Shown: positions 51,969 through 62,037, numbered from the stretch's first letter. The stretch is DNA of 64,000 nt from Streptomyces griseofuscus (GCF_014673495.1 NZ_CP051006.1:3162001-3226000); one strand, 5' to 3'. Notes: generated by a model from the letters alone, not told the origin. Program-made: numbers and translations.

Positions 51969-54900
51969 TCACTCCACCACGTGCCGCCCCTCGGGGCGTG
52001 CGCTGCACGAGGCGCGGAAGGCGCAGTGGGCGCAGTGCTGGCCGGCGGTCGGCCCGAACCGCTCGTCCAGGACCTTTCCCGCGGCGGTGGCCAGCAGTTC
52101 GCCGACCCACTCCCCGGTGAGCGGCTCCTGGGTCTGCACCTTGGGCAGGGTCTCGCCGCCGTCGCGCTTGGCGGCGCCCTGCCGCAGGTGCACCAGTTCG
52201 GCGCCGCCGGGCTCGGGGTGCTCCCCGTCGAAGGCGGTGTCGACGGCGCCCTCGCGCACGGCGAGCTGGTAGACGGCGAGCTGGGGGTGAAGCTCCACCT
52301 CGCGCGCGGTGGGCGCCTGTTTGCCGGTCTTGAAGTCGACCACGTAGGCGCGGCCCTCGGCGTCCGTCTCGACCCGGTCCATCTGGCCGCGGATACGGAC
52401 CTGGTACTCGCCCGCCTCCAGGGTGACGTCGAAGTCCTGCTCGCTGGCGACGGAGGTGCGAGTGGAACGGTTTATCACGTGCCAGTTGAGAAAGCGTTCG
52501 AGTGCGGCGCGGGCGTTGTCCTTCTCCTGGCGCGACTTCCAGGGCGCGTCGAAGGCGAGCGCGTTCCACACCGAGTCCAGGCGCTCCATGAGGACGTCCA
52601 GGTCGGCCGGGGTGCGCCCGGAGGCGACCTCGTCGGCGAGGACATGGACGACATTGCCGAAGCCCTGGGCGGTGGTGGCGGGCGCGTCGGCCTTCACCTC
52701 GCGGCCCAGGAACCACTGGAGGGCGCAGGTGTTGGCGAGTTGGTCGAGGGCGCTGCCGGACAGCACGACGGGCTGGTCCCGGTGGCGCAGCGGCACCTTG
52801 CTCTCGGTCGGCTCGAACATGCCCCACCAGCGTGAGGGATGGGCGGCCGGTACGAGGGGACGGTCATCCTCGTCGGTGAGCGCGGCGAGCCGGGCCAGAC
52901 GGCGGGCGGCGGCCTCGCGCAGGGCGGCGGAGGCGGCCGGGTCGACGGTGGTGGCGCGCAGCTCGGCCACCAGCGCGGCGACGGCCAGCGGGCGCCGGGG
53001 GCGGCCGGTGACGTCCTTCGGCTCGACGCCCAGTTCGGTCAGGAACCGGGAGGGCTGGTCGCCGTCCTCGGCGGGTGCCTTCACGGCGGTGACGACGAGG
53101 CGGTCGCGCGCGCGGGTGGCGGCGGCGTAGAAGAGCCGGCGCTCCTCGGCGAGCAGGGCGCCCGGGGTGAGCGGTTCGGCGAGTCCGTCGCGGCCGATGC
53201 GGTCGGCCTCCAGGAGTGAGCCGCGGCGTCTGAGGTCCGGCCACAGGCCCTCCTGGACACCGGCGACGACGACCAGGCGCCACTCCAGGCCCTTGGCGCG
53301 GTGCGCGGTCATCAGACGGACGGCGTCGGGCCGTACCGCACGGCGGGTCAGTGTGTCGGCGGCGATGTCCTCGGCCTCGATCTCGGCCAGGAAGTTCAGG
53401 GCGCCGCGGCCGCCGGTGCGCTCCTCGGCGCGCGCGGCGGTGGCGAACAGGGCGCAGACGGCGTCCAGGTCCCGGTCGGCGTTACGGCCCGCCGCACCGC
53501 CGCGCCGGGCGGCCCGCTCCAGACGGCCGGGCCAGGGTGTGCCGTTCCACAGGTCCCACAGTGCCTCCTCGGCGGTGCCGCCGTTCGCGAGGCGCTCGCG
53601 GGCCGTGCGCAGTAGCGCGCCGAGTCGCTGGGCGCCGCGGGCGTACGCCGGGTCGTGCACCGCCAGCCGCTCCGGCTCGGCGAGCGCCCGCGTGAGCAGT
53701 TCGTCGGAGGGCGGCGGCACCATGTTCCCGCCGGCCCGCTCCTCCTCCCGCAACGCCCGCCCGAGCCGCCGCAGATCGGCCGCGTCCATACCGGCGAGCG
53801 GCGAGGCGAGCAGGGTGAGCGCCGTCTCGGTGTCGAGCCAGCGGGGCTGCGCTGCGGGGTCGGCGGAATCCGACGCGGACGGCTCCGCGGGGTCGGCAGA
53901 GTCCGGCGCGGGCGGCTCCGCGAGGTCCGGAGAGCCAGGCGCGGGCTCTTCCAGGTCCCGGTCCTCCGGGACCTGCTCCACCGAGTCCCATTCCCCCGGC
54001 TCCCGGTCCCCCGGGACCCGCTCCACCGCATCCCGCTCCCCCGGCTCCCGCTCCCCGCCGCCCCGAGCCGCTTCGCCCGGCTCGCCCCTCCCCGGCGCCT
54101 CCGCCCTCGCCACCGCGCGCAGTGCCGTCAGCAGGGGGGCCACCGCGGGCTCGTGGCGCAGGGGGAGGTCGTCGCCGTCGATGTCCAGGGGGACGCCCGC
54201 CGCGGTCAGGGCGCGGCGCAGGGTCGGCAGGGAGCGGGCGCCGGCGCGGACCAGGACGGCCATCTCGCGCCAGGGGAGGCCGTCCTCCAGGTGGGCGCGG
54301 CGCAGGATGTCCGCGATGTTGTCCAGCTCGGTGCCGGGGGTCGGATACGTGTAGACCTCGGCCCGGCCGCCGTCCCGGGCCGCGGCCGGCTCCCGGTGGG
54401 CGCGCACCTTGTCGGCGGGCAGTCGGGGCAGCGGCATCCGCTGGGTGATCAGCCGGGTCGCGGCCAGCAGGCGCGCGCCGGAGCGGCGGTTGGTGCGCAG
54501 CACCTGGACGGGCGCCGGTCCGCCGTCGCGGCGTGGGAAGGCCTCCGGGAAGCCGAGGATGCCGTTCACATCGGCGCCCCGGAAGGTGTAGATCGACTGG
54601 TCGGGGTCGCCGAGCGCGACCAGGGTGCGGCCGCCGCCGGCCAGCGCGTGCAGGAGTCGTACCTGGGCGGGGTCGGTGTCCTGGTACTCGTCCACGTACA
54701 CCGCGTCGTACCGCGCGGCGAGGTCCGCGGCGACCTCGGGGCGGCGGGCGAGCAGGACCGCGCGGTGCACCAGCTCGGCGTAGTCGATCACACCCTGGAG
54801 GTCGAGCACGTCGAGGTACTCGGCGAGGAACGCGGCGGCCGCGCGCCAGTCGGGACGCCCGATGCGGCGGGCGAACGCGTCCAGGGCGTCCGGGGCGAGC

Positions 54901-55490
54901 CCCAGCTCACGGCTGCGGGCGAGCACGGCGCGTACCTCGTCGGCGAAGCCGCGCGTGGTCAGGCAGGCGCGCAGCTCGTCCGGCCAGCGCACATGGGTCA
55001 GCCCCAGCCGCTCCAGCTCGGGCTGCCCGGCCAGCAGCTCGCGGACGGTGACGTCCTGCTCGGGGCCGGAGAGCAGCCGCAGCGGCTCGACGAACAGCCC
55101 GCTGTCCTGGTGGGCGCGGACCAGGGCGTAGCTGTACGAGTGGAAGGTGGTCGCCCGGGGCGCGCGGGCCGCGCCGATGCGCAGGGCCATCCGGTCGCGC
55201 AGGTCGACGGCGGCCCGGCGGCTGAACGTGAGCACCAGGATGCGCTCGGGGTCGGCGCCCCGGGCGATCCGCGCGGCCACCGACTCGACCAGGGTGGTCG
55301 TCTTGCCGGTGCCGGGTCCCGCGAGCACGAGCAGGGGCCCGGTGCGGTGGTCAACCACGGCGCGCTGGGCGGCGTCCAGAACAGGAGGAGCCGTCCGGTC
55401 CGGCGGGGTACGGACCAGGCGGTAAGCGCCACGGCTCCCCCGCCGCGCCTCGGGGTGCGGCGGGTGTCCGGTGGAGAAGGAGGAGCTCAC
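51969..55490 (-). CDS. adnA: AdnA-type helicase-nuclease subunit with Fe-S nuclease
   Basis: The 1173-residue partner of AdnB has motor motifs LAGPGTGKTTTL, VYVDEYQDTDPAQ, GDPDQSIYTFRGAD and MTAHRAKGLEW. The C-terminal nuclease shows RGQMDRVETDAEGR, VVDFKTGKQ and LHPQLAVYQL. Four cysteines (TCALQW and CAHCAFRASC) form an AddB-type iron-sulfur staple around it. A ~90-residue acidic insert of PGERDAVERVPGDREPGE type sits mid-motor (54060-53860). GTG 55490 lacks a ribosome site, so the start is uncertain. Confidence 0.86.
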   Translation of the reverse strand: MSSSFSTGHPPHPEARRGSRGAYRLVRTPPDRTAPPVLDAAQRAVVDHRTGPLLVLAGPGTGKTTTLVESVAARIARGADPERILVLTFSRRAAVDLRDRMALRIGAARAPRATTFHSYSYALVRAHQDSGLFVEPLRLLSGPEQDVTVRELLAGQPELERLGLTHVRWPDELRACLTTRGFADEVRAVLARSRELGLAPDALDAFARRIGRPDWRAAAAFLAEYLDVLDLQGVIDYAELVHRAVLLARRPEVAADLAARYDAVYVDEYQDTDPAQVRLLHALAGGGRTLVALGDPDQSIYTFRGADVNGILGFPEAFPRRDGGPAPVQVLRTNRRSGARLLAATRLITQRMPLPRLPADKVRAHREPAAARDGGRAEVYTYPTPGTELDNIADILRRAHLEDGLPWREMAVLVRAGARSLPTLRRALTAAGVPLDIDGDDLPLRHEPAVAPLLTALRAVARAEAPGRGEPGEAARGGGEREPGERDAVERVPGDREPGEWDSVEQVPEDRDLEEPAPGSPDLAEPPAPDSADPAEPSASDSADPAAQPRWLDTETALTLLASPLAGMDAADLRRLGRALREEERAGGNMVPPPSDELLTRALAEPERLAVHDPAYARGAQRLGALLRTARERLANGGTAEEALWDLWNGTPWPGRLERAARRGGAAGRNADRDLDAVCALFATAARAEERTGGRGALNFLAEIEAEDIAADTLTRRAVRPDAVRLMTAHRAKGLEWRLVVVAGVQEGLWPDLRRRGSLLEADRIGRDGLAEPLTPGALLAEERRLFYAAATRARDRLVVTAVKAPAEDGDQPSRFLTELGVEPKDVTGRPRRPLAVAALVAELRATTVDPAASAALREAAARRLARLAALTDEDDRPLVPAAHPSRWWGMFEPTESKVPLRHRDQPVVLSGSALDQLANTCALQWFLGREVKADAPATTAQGFGNVVHVLADEVASGRTPADLDVLMERLDSVWNALAFDAPWKSRQEKDNARAALERFLNWHVINRSTRTSVASEQDFDVTLEAGEYQVRIRGQMDRVETDAEGRAYVVDFKTGKQAPTAREVELHPQLAVYQLAVREGAVDTAFDGEHPEPGGAELVHLRQGAAKRDGGETLPKVQTQEPLTGEWVGELLATAAGKVLDERFGPTAGQHCAHCAFRASCSARPEGRHVVE

Positions 55491-55696
55491 GTGGTTGGCC
55501 GGTCCTGGTGGTCGTACTGCTGGTCGTGCGGGCGAGCGGACGGTCGCGCGCGCGGGGCGGTGAGCTCCGGGTGAGGTGCGCACAGGCCGCCGGCGCGATA
55601 CCGCCGACTCTCGAACGTACGGCATACCGCGGACGTCCCGGGTATCACCCGTACGGAGTACAGGTTGCCGCCGACCGCCTCCGATGGCGGAAGCTG

Positions 55697-56080
55697 TCAG
55701 GTGTGACCCGCGTCCGCACCGCCGTCCCACCGGGCCCGCCGCATGTCGAGCCGCGGCAGGTGACCCTCGGCACTTGTGCTCGCCTCGCGCAGCGGTGTGC
55801 CCTCGGCGCGGTAGTGCCCGAGCGCGCGCAGTTCGTGGCCCGGCAGCAGCACCCCGTCGGAGCGTACGACGCGCCACCACGGCACGGCGCCGCCGTACAG
55901 GGACATCACCCGGCCGACCTGGCGCGGGCCGCCCTCCTCCAGCCACTCGGCGACATCGCCGTACGTCATGACCCGTCCCGGCGGGATCAGCTCGGCGACC
56001 TCAAGGACCCGCTCGGCGTACTCGGGCAGGTCGTCCGGGTGCGTCTCGCGGGGTTCCGCTCCGGGGCTCCGCTCGCTCAT
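55697..56080 (-). CDS. Alkyltransferase-like protein (ATL)
   Basis: The 127-residue protein is homologous to the DNA-binding domain of O6-methylguanine methyltransferase, but the PCHRVV active site reads PWWRVVRSDG: the acceptor Cys is Trp. Such ATLs bind O6-alkylguanine and hand it to nucleotide excision repair. GRVMTYGDVAEWL is the helix-turn-helix entry. ATG 56080 has GGGACGA upstream. It lies upstream of adnA on the same strand, a sensible DNA-repair neighbour. Confidence 0.88.
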   Translation of the reverse strand: MSERSPGAEPRETHPDDLPEYAERVLEVAELIPPGRVMTYGDVAEWLEEGGPRQVGRVMSLYGGAVPWWRVVRSDGVLLPGHELRALGHYRAEGTPLREASTSAEGHLPRLDMRRARWDGGADAGHT

Positions 56081-56266
56081 TCGTCCCATCCTGCCGCACC
56101 CCACCGACATCGTGGAGCCCGGTGGAGCGAACGTTCCTCTCGCCCCCGGGCGGCGCTTCCGGCAGACTGTGCGACCGCGCATCCGCACCCTGGCGCCCGT
56201 GTGTGTCGGTGGGACATGCCACCATCGTGCGGGCGGTGACCGGTGATACGAGACCAAGAAGAGATC

Positions 56267-59206
56267 ATGAAACAGCAGGGAGTGCACCCCGAGGGCGGGT
56301 CGGGCACCCCTGACGCCGGCGCACGCCCGGACACCGGCCGTAAGGGCGAGGGCGGCCAGGACGCCCGCCGAGATCCGCACCCCGCGGACACGGAACGCAC
56401 CGAGGCGGAACGCACCGAGGGGGCGCACATCCCGCAGAACCCGCCGACCGACCGGAGCGGCTCCGGAGGCGACGCAGACGACGGCGATCCGCGCACGGAT
56501 CGGGGTGCCGACCACCCGGACCCGGACCATCCGGACCCGGAGCACCCGGACCCGGATCACCCGGACCCGGTGGAGGGCGACGAACCGCTGCTCCCGGCCC
56601 GGGTGCACCGGCCCTCCGATCTGATGCGGCTCCTGGTCGGCCTGCTCGCCATCGTGGTGCTGCTGGCCGTCGCCGCGTTCGCGCACGGCACCACCTCGGG
56701 CCTCGAACAGGACATCAACAAGGGCACCGGGCAGGCCCCCGATCTGCTGATCAGATTCGCGGGGCTGGCGTCCAGCATCGCGATCCTGCTGGTCCCGGTC
56801 GCCTTCGCGATCGAACGGCTGATCAAACGGGACGGGCTGCGCATCGCCGACGGCGTCCTGGCCGCGGTCCTCGCGCACGGGGTGACGCTCGCCACCGACC
56901 TATGGGTCGCGCGGGCCGCGCCGGGCTCGATCCAGGACGCGCTGACCCAGCCGTCACCGGTCGACGTACACGCCCTCACCGATCCGGTGCACGGCTACCT
57001 GGCGCCCGTCATCGCCTATATGACGGCCGTCGGCATGTCCCGCAGACCCCGCTGGCGCTCCGTGCTGTGGATCGTGCTGCTGCTGGACGCGTTCTCCATG
57101 CTGGTCACCGGCTACACGACCGCCTTCTCCATCGTCCTGACGGTGCTGATCGGCTGGTCGGTGGCCTACGGCACGCTGTACGCGGTCGGCTCGCCCAATG
57201 TCCGGCCCACCGGCCAGACCCTGCTGGCGGGCCTGCGGCACGTCGGCTTCCGCCCGGTCGGCGCGGCCCGCGAGGAGGTCGTGGAGAGCGAGAACGGCGA
57301 CCGGGGCCGGCGCTACTTCGTCACCCTGGAGGACGGGCCGCCGCTGGACGTCACGGTCGTGGACCGGGAACAGCAGGCCCAGGGCTTCTTCTACCGGGCG
57401 TGGCGCAATCTCACCCTGCGCGGCTTCGCCACCCGCTCCAGCCTCCAGTCGCTGCGCCAGGCGCTGGAGCAGGAGGCGCTGCTGGCCTACGCGGCGATCG
57501 CGGCGGGCGCCAACGCGCCGAAGCTGATCGCCACCTCCGAGCTGGGCCCGGACGCGGTGATGCTGGTCTACGAGCACACCGGCGGGCGCACCCTGGACGC
57601 GCTGGCGGACGAGGAGATCACCGACGATCTGCTGCGCAGCGCCTGGTCGCAGGTGCGCGCCCTCCAGTCGCGGCGCATCGCGCACCGCAGGCTGGCCGGG
57701 GACGCGATCCTGGTGGGCCGGTCCGGCGAGGTGATCCTTGCCGAGCTGCGCGGCGGCGAGATCGCGGCCGGTGAGCTGCTGCTGCGCATGGACGTGGCCC
57801 AGCTGCTGACCACGCTGGGCCTGCGGGTCGGCGCGGAGCGCGCGGTGGCCTCGGCGGTCGAGGTGCTCGGGCCCGACGCGGTGGCCGACTGCCTGCCGAT
57901 GCTCCAGCCGATCGCGCTCACCCGTTCCACCCGCAACACCCTGCGCCGGCTGGGCCGCGAGCGTGCCCAGCGGGAGCGGGAGGCGGTCCTGGAGGCGTCC
58001 CACCAGGCCAAGCTGGCCCGGCTGCGGGAGGCCGCGGAGGCGAACGGGACGACCCTCGCCGAGGGTGCCGACGCCGATGAGCAGCTCGACAGACTCAATG
58101 AACTCGACAAGTCGGACAAGTCGAACAAGAAGGTCGTACGAGCGGAGCAGCGGGCCGAGCGGCGAGCGATCGACGAGGCCATAGAGGAGGCCCGCGAGGA
58201 GGACCTGCTCACCCAGATCCGGCACCAGGTGCTGCGGATCAGGCCGCAGGCCCCGGTGCAGCCGGCCCGGCTGGAGCGGGTGCGGCCGCGCACGCTGATC
58301 AGCTTCATCGCCGGCGCGATCGGCGCGTACTTCCTGCTGACGCAGCTCACCCATATCCAGTTCGGCACGCTGTTCTCGCAGGCCCAGTGGGGCTGGGTGA
58401 TCGCGGCGGCGCTGTTCTCGGCGCTGAGCTATGTGGCGGCGGCGATGGCGCTGCTGGGCTTCGTGCCGGAGCGGGTGCCGTTCCCGCGGACAGTGGCGGC
58501 GCAGGTCGCCGGTTCCTTCGTGAAGATCGTGGCGCCGGCGGCGGTCGGCGGGGTGGCGCTGAACACGCGCTTCCTCCAGCGCGCGGGCGTGCGCCCGGGG
58601 CTCGCGGTGGCGAGCGTCGGCGCCTCGCAGCTGTTCGGGCTGGGCTGCCACATCCTGATGCTGCTGTCCTTCGGCTATCTGACCGGCACCGAGAAGACGC
58701 CCTCGCTGTCGCCGTCCCGGACCGTGATCGCGGGTCTGCTGACCGTCGCGGTGCTGGTGCTGGTGGTGACCTCGGTGCCGTTCCTGCGGAAGTTCGTGGT
58801 CACCCGGGTCAGGTCGCTGTTCGCCGGGGTCGTGCCGCGCATGCTCGATGTGCTCCAGCGGCCCCAGAAGCTGGTCACCGGCATCGGCGGCATGCTCCTG
58901 CTGACCGCGTGCAACGTGATGTGCCTCGACGCCGCCGTACGCGCCTTCGGCCACGGCATGACCACGCTGAGCATCGCCAGCGTCGCGGTCGTCTTCCTCG
59001 CCGGCAACGCGCTCGGCTCGGCCGCGCCGACCCCCGGTGGCGTCGGCGCGATCGAGGCGAGCCTCACCCTCGGCCTGATCGCCTTCGGCCTGCCCAAGGA
59101 GGTCGCGGCGCCCGCCGTACTGCTGTTCCGGCTGATGACGCTGTGGCTTCCGGTGCTGCCCGGGTGGCTGGCGTTCAATCACCTGACCCGTAAGGGAGCC
59201 CTGTAG
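56267..59206 (+). CDS. Membrane pseudokinase fused to LPG-synthase-type flippase domain
   Basis: The ~979-residue protein starts with a long disordered acidic region including four HPDPD/E repeats (56514-56573). Five or so membrane helices follow. A kinase-like domain (about residues 330-580; FATRSSLQSLRQALEQEALL, AVMLVYEHTGGRTLD) has HRRLAGDAILV and ILAELRG where kinases have the catalytic and DFG loops. A Lys/Asp linker leads to a C-terminal UPF0104/MprF-like flippase unit (NALGSAAPTPGGVGAIEASL). The key kinase Asp residues are lost. ATG 56267 follows AAGAAGAG; GTG 56243 is possible. Confidence 0.82.
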   Translation: MKQQGVHPEGGSGTPDAGARPDTGRKGEGGQDARRDPHPADTERTEAERTEGAHIPQNPPTDRSGSGGDADDGDPRTDRGADHPDPDHPDPEHPDPDHPDPVEGDEPLLPARVHRPSDLMRLLVGLLAIVVLLAVAAFAHGTTSGLEQDINKGTGQAPDLLIRFAGLASSIAILLVPVAFAIERLIKRDGLRIADGVLAAVLAHGVTLATDLWVARAAPGSIQDALTQPSPVDVHALTDPVHGYLAPVIAYMTAVGMSRRPRWRSVLWIVLLLDAFSMLVTGYTTAFSIVLTVLIGWSVAYGTLYAVGSPNVRPTGQTLLAGLRHVGFRPVGAAREEVVESENGDRGRRYFVTLEDGPPLDVTVVDREQQAQGFFYRAWRNLTLRGFATRSSLQSLRQALEQEALLAYAAIAAGANAPKLIATSELGPDAVMLVYEHTGGRTLDALADEEITDDLLRSAWSQVRALQSRRIAHRRLAGDAILVGRSGEVILAELRGGEIAAGELLLRMDVAQLLTTLGLRVGAERAVASAVEVLGPDAVADCLPMLQPIALTRSTRNTLRRLGRERAQREREAVLEASHQAKLARLREAAEANGTTLAEGADADEQLDRLNELDKSDKSNKKVVRAEQRAERRAIDEAIEEAREEDLLTQIRHQVLRIRPQAPVQPARLERVRPRTLISFIAGAIGAYFLLTQLTHIQFGTLFSQAQWGWVIAAALFSALSYVAAAMALLGFVPERVPFPRTVAAQVAGSFVKIVAPAAVGGVALNTRFLQRAGVRPGLAVASVGASQLFGLGCHILMLLSFGYLTGTEKTPSLSPSRTVIAGLLTVAVLVLVVTSVPFLRKFVVTRVRSLFAGVVPRMLDVLQRPQKLVTGIGGMLLLTACNVMCLDAAVRAFGHGMTTLSIASVAVVFLAGNALGSAAPTPGGVGAIEASLTLGLIAFGLPKEVAAPAVLLFRLMTLWLPVLPGWLAFNHLTRKGAL

Positions 59207-59336
59207 GCCCCGGGCCGACCCTTCGGGGGAACCCCGCGGGGGCCTTGTCGGGGCTCACGGGGCGGCCCAATGAACGTCGTACCTCGTACGGACCGTGCCC
59301 CGCGCGGCCCGGCGCGGGGGCCCGCAGGATGGGGTC

Positions 59337-60926
59337 ATGGCCTCTCCCTCCCGGCTGCGAGCCGCCGCTCTTCCCTGGCCGCGTACCACCGCCCTGACGA
59401 CGGCCGCCGTGCTGCTGGCCGCCCTGCTGGCCGGTTGCGGTGACGACGATGTCAGCACCGGCGCCACCGCGTCCCTCGCGTCCCTGACGACGCAGACGCT
59501 GGACTGGACGGCCTGCCCGGCCCCGGACGAGGCGGAGGGCGGCGGGACCCCGCCGTCCCCGCTGCCGAACGGCGCCACCTGGGAATGCGCCACCATGCGG
59601 GCGCCCCTGGACTGGAGCAAGCCGCAGGGATCCACCATCGGCATCTCCCTGATCCGGGCCAAGGCCAGCGGGCCCGCGAGCGAGCGGATCGGCTCGCTCA
59701 TCTTCAACTTCGGCGGCCCCGGCGGCAGCGGCGTCACCGCGCTGCCCGCGTTCGTCCAGGACTACGCGACCCTGCGCACCCGCTACGACCTGGTCAGCTT
59801 CGATCCGCGCGGGGTGGGCCGCAGCGCGCCGGTGACCTGCAAGACCGACGCCCAGCTGGACACGTTCTTCCAGCAGGACGCGACCCCGGACGACGCCGCC
59901 GAACGCGCCCAACTCGTCCAGCGCACCCGGAACTTCAACGCCGGCTGCGAGTCCAGGTCCGGTGAGGTGCTGCCGCATGTGCGCACCACCGACGCGGCCC
60001 GTGACATCGATCTGATGCGGCGGGTGCTCGGCGACAGCAAGCTGCACTACTTCGGCATCTCGTACGGCACCCAACTCGGCAGCGTCTACGCCCACTTGTT
60101 CCCCACCCATGTCGGACGGGCGGTGTTCGACGGGGTGGTGGACCCCACGCAGAACCCCGAGCAGAGCGCGCTCGGCCAGGCGAAGGGCTTCCAGCTGGCG
60201 CTCGGCAACTTCGCCGAGGACTGCGTCTCCAAGCCGGAGGGCTGTCCGCTCGGGGACACCCGGCAGGAAGTCGAGAACCGCATCGCCAAACTCCTGGCCG
60301 ACCTGGACAAGAAGCCCATCCCGGGGATCGCCCCGCGCCTGCTCACCCAGACCGCGGCGACCAGCGGCATCGCCCAGTCCCTGTACTCCAAGGACTTCTG
60401 GGAGTACCTCACCGAGGGCCTTGAACAGGCGTACGACGGTGACGGCAAGGTGCTGATGGTGCTGTCCGACGCGATGAACGGCCGGGACGAGAACGGCCAT
60501 TACAGCAACATCACTTCGGCGAACGTGGCCATCAACTGCGCCGACGAGAAGCCCCGCTACACCGTCGCCGACGTCCAGCGCGCGCTTCCCGCGTTCCGTG
60601 CCGCCTCGCCGCTGTTCGGGGACTTCCTCGCCTGGGGCATGGTCGGCTGCACCGACTGGGCCGTGCCGGGCGCCAGTTACCACCCCGATGTCAGCGCACC
60701 TGGTTCGGCGCCCATCCTGGTCGTCGGCAACACGGGCGACCCGGCCACCCCCTACGAGGGCGCGCGCCGGATGGCGGAGGCCCTCGGCACGGGCGTCGGC
60801 GTCCAGCTGACCTTCAAGGGCCAGGGGCACGGCGCGTACGACAGCAAGGACCCGTGTGTACAGAGCAAGGTGAACGCGTACCTGCTCAACGGGACGATCC
60901 CGAAGGCGGGTTCGGTCTGCGGCTGA
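59337..60926 (+). CDS. Secreted TAP-type alpha/beta hydrolase lipoprotein
   Basis: The 529-residue exported protein has a signal peptide with lipobox LAALLAGC, hence a lipoprotein. The hydrolase domain has the oxyanion region GGPGGSG, nucleophile GISYGTQLG, a C-terminal TAP-like domain with Asp in VGNTGDPATP and His in GQGHGAY. This is the tripeptidyl-aminopeptidase (S33) family secreted by streptomycetes. The start ATG 59337 follows GGATGGGG. It forms a separate transcript ended by the hairpin at 60939. Confidence 0.92.
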   Translation: MASPSRLRAAALPWPRTTALTTAAVLLAALLAGCGDDDVSTGATASLASLTTQTLDWTACPAPDEAEGGGTPPSPLPNGATWECATMRAPLDWSKPQGSTIGISLIRAKASGPASERIGSLIFNFGGPGGSGVTALPAFVQDYATLRTRYDLVSFDPRGVGRSAPVTCKTDAQLDTFFQQDATPDDAAERAQLVQRTRNFNAGCESRSGEVLPHVRTTDAARDIDLMRRVLGDSKLHYFGISYGTQLGSVYAHLFPTHVGRAVFDGVVDPTQNPEQSALGQAKGFQLALGNFAEDCVSKPEGCPLGDTRQEVENRIAKLLADLDKKPIPGIAPRLLTQTAATSGIAQSLYSKDFWEYLTEGLEQAYDGDGKVLMVLSDAMNGRDENGHYSNITSANVAINCADEKPRYTVADVQRALPAFRAASPLFGDFLAWGMVGCTDWAVPGASYHPDVSAPGSAPILVVGNTGDPATPYEGARRMAEALGTGVGVQLTFKGQGHGAYDSKDPCVQSKVNAYLLNGTIPKAGSVCG

Positions 60927-60938
60927 GCCGCGCGCGAG

Positions 60939-60969
60939 CCGGCCCGGACGGGGAACCCGTCCGGGCCGG
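60939..60969. terminator. Terminator between TAP hydrolase and esterase
   Basis: A 14-bp perfect stem with loop GAA (60939-60952 with 60956-60969) lies between convergent stops. Confidence 0.85.
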
Positions 60970-60992
60970 ACGCCGGACCCGGCCTCGCCGGA

Positions 60993-61967
60993 TCACACCG
61001 TGCCGAGCGCGGTACGCAGCACGGCGACGGCCTGGGCGATGGCGGCCCCGGCGGCATGGGTCTCGCGCAGCGCGTCGAGCATCACGAAGTCGTGGATGAT
61101 GCCCTGGTACCGCACGGCGGTCACCGGCACCCCGGCGGCCCGGAGCCGAGCGGCGTACGCCTCGCCCTCGTCCCGCAGCACATCGGCCTCACCGGTGATG
61201 ACCAGCGCCGGGGGCAGCCCGGTGAGCTGCTCCAGGGTGGCGCGCAGCGGCGACGCGGTGATCTCGGCGCGCTGCTTCTCGTCGGTCGTGTACTGGTCCC
61301 AGAACCACCGCATGGCGTCGCGGCGCAGGAAGTAGCCCTCGGCGAACCGGTGATACGACGGGGTGTCGAAGGACGCGTCGGTGACCGGGTAGAACAGCAC
61401 CTGCTGGACCAGCGGGACATCGCCGCGCTCCTTGGCCATCAGGGTGAGCGCGGCCGACATGTTGCCGCCGACGGAGTCACCGGCGACCGCGATCCGGGCG
61501 GCGTCCAGGCCGTGTGCCGCGCCCTCGCGGACAACCCATTGGGCGACGGCGTAGTTCTGCTCGATCGCGACCGGGTAGCGGGCCTCGGGCGAGAGGTCGT
61601 ACTCGGGGAAGACGACGGCCGCGCGGGCGCCGACGGCCAGCTCGCGGACCAGGCGGTCATGGGTGTGGGCGTTGCCGAACACCCAGCCGGCGCCATGGAT
61701 GTAGACGATCACCGGGAGGGTGCCGGTAGCTCCGGCCGGGCGGACGATCCGGGCGCGGACGGAACCGGTGGGGCCGCCCTGCACAGTCACCCACTCCTCG
61801 TCGACGGCCGGCTTCTCGATCGCCCCGGACTGCACCTCGTCGACGGCCTTGCGGCCCTCGACCGGACCGAGGTCGAAGAGGTACGGCGGGTTCGCGGTGG
61901 CCTCGGCGAAGGCGGCGGCGGCCGGCTCCAGCACCGTGCGGGCGGCGGTCTCGGACGTCTCGGACAT
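60993..61967 (-). CDS. HSL-family (alpha/beta fold-3) esterase
   Basis: The 324-residue esterase has an oxyanion loop YIHGAGW (HGGG type with Ala), a nucleophile in AGDSVGGNMS, and the acid/base pair in GEADVLRDEGEAY and GIIHDFV. No signal peptide is seen. Strictly divergent from an OhrR-type regulator with a palindromic operator between them, so it is likely induced by an oxidant or toxic ester. The natural substrate is unknown. Confidence 0.9.
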   Translation of the reverse strand: MSETSETAARTVLEPAAAAFAEATANPPYLFDLGPVEGRKAVDEVQSGAIEKPAVDEEWVTVQGGPTGSVRARIVRPAGATGTLPVIVYIHGAGWVFGNAHTHDRLVRELAVGARAAVVFPEYDLSPEARYPVAIEQNYAVAQWVVREGAAHGLDAARIAVAGDSVGGNMSAALTLMAKERGDVPLVQQVLFYPVTDASFDTPSYHRFAEGYFLRRDAMRWFWDQYTTDEKQRAEITASPLRATLEQLTGLPPALVITGEADVLRDEGEAYAARLRAAGVPVTAVRYQGIIHDFVMLDALRETHAAGAAIAQAVAVLRTALGTV

Positions 61968-62037
61968 GAGGAACTCCTCGGTGTCGTGCCGGTGGTCGAT
62001 CGACCGTCCGGCGGGTACGACAGAAAGGTACCGCTCG

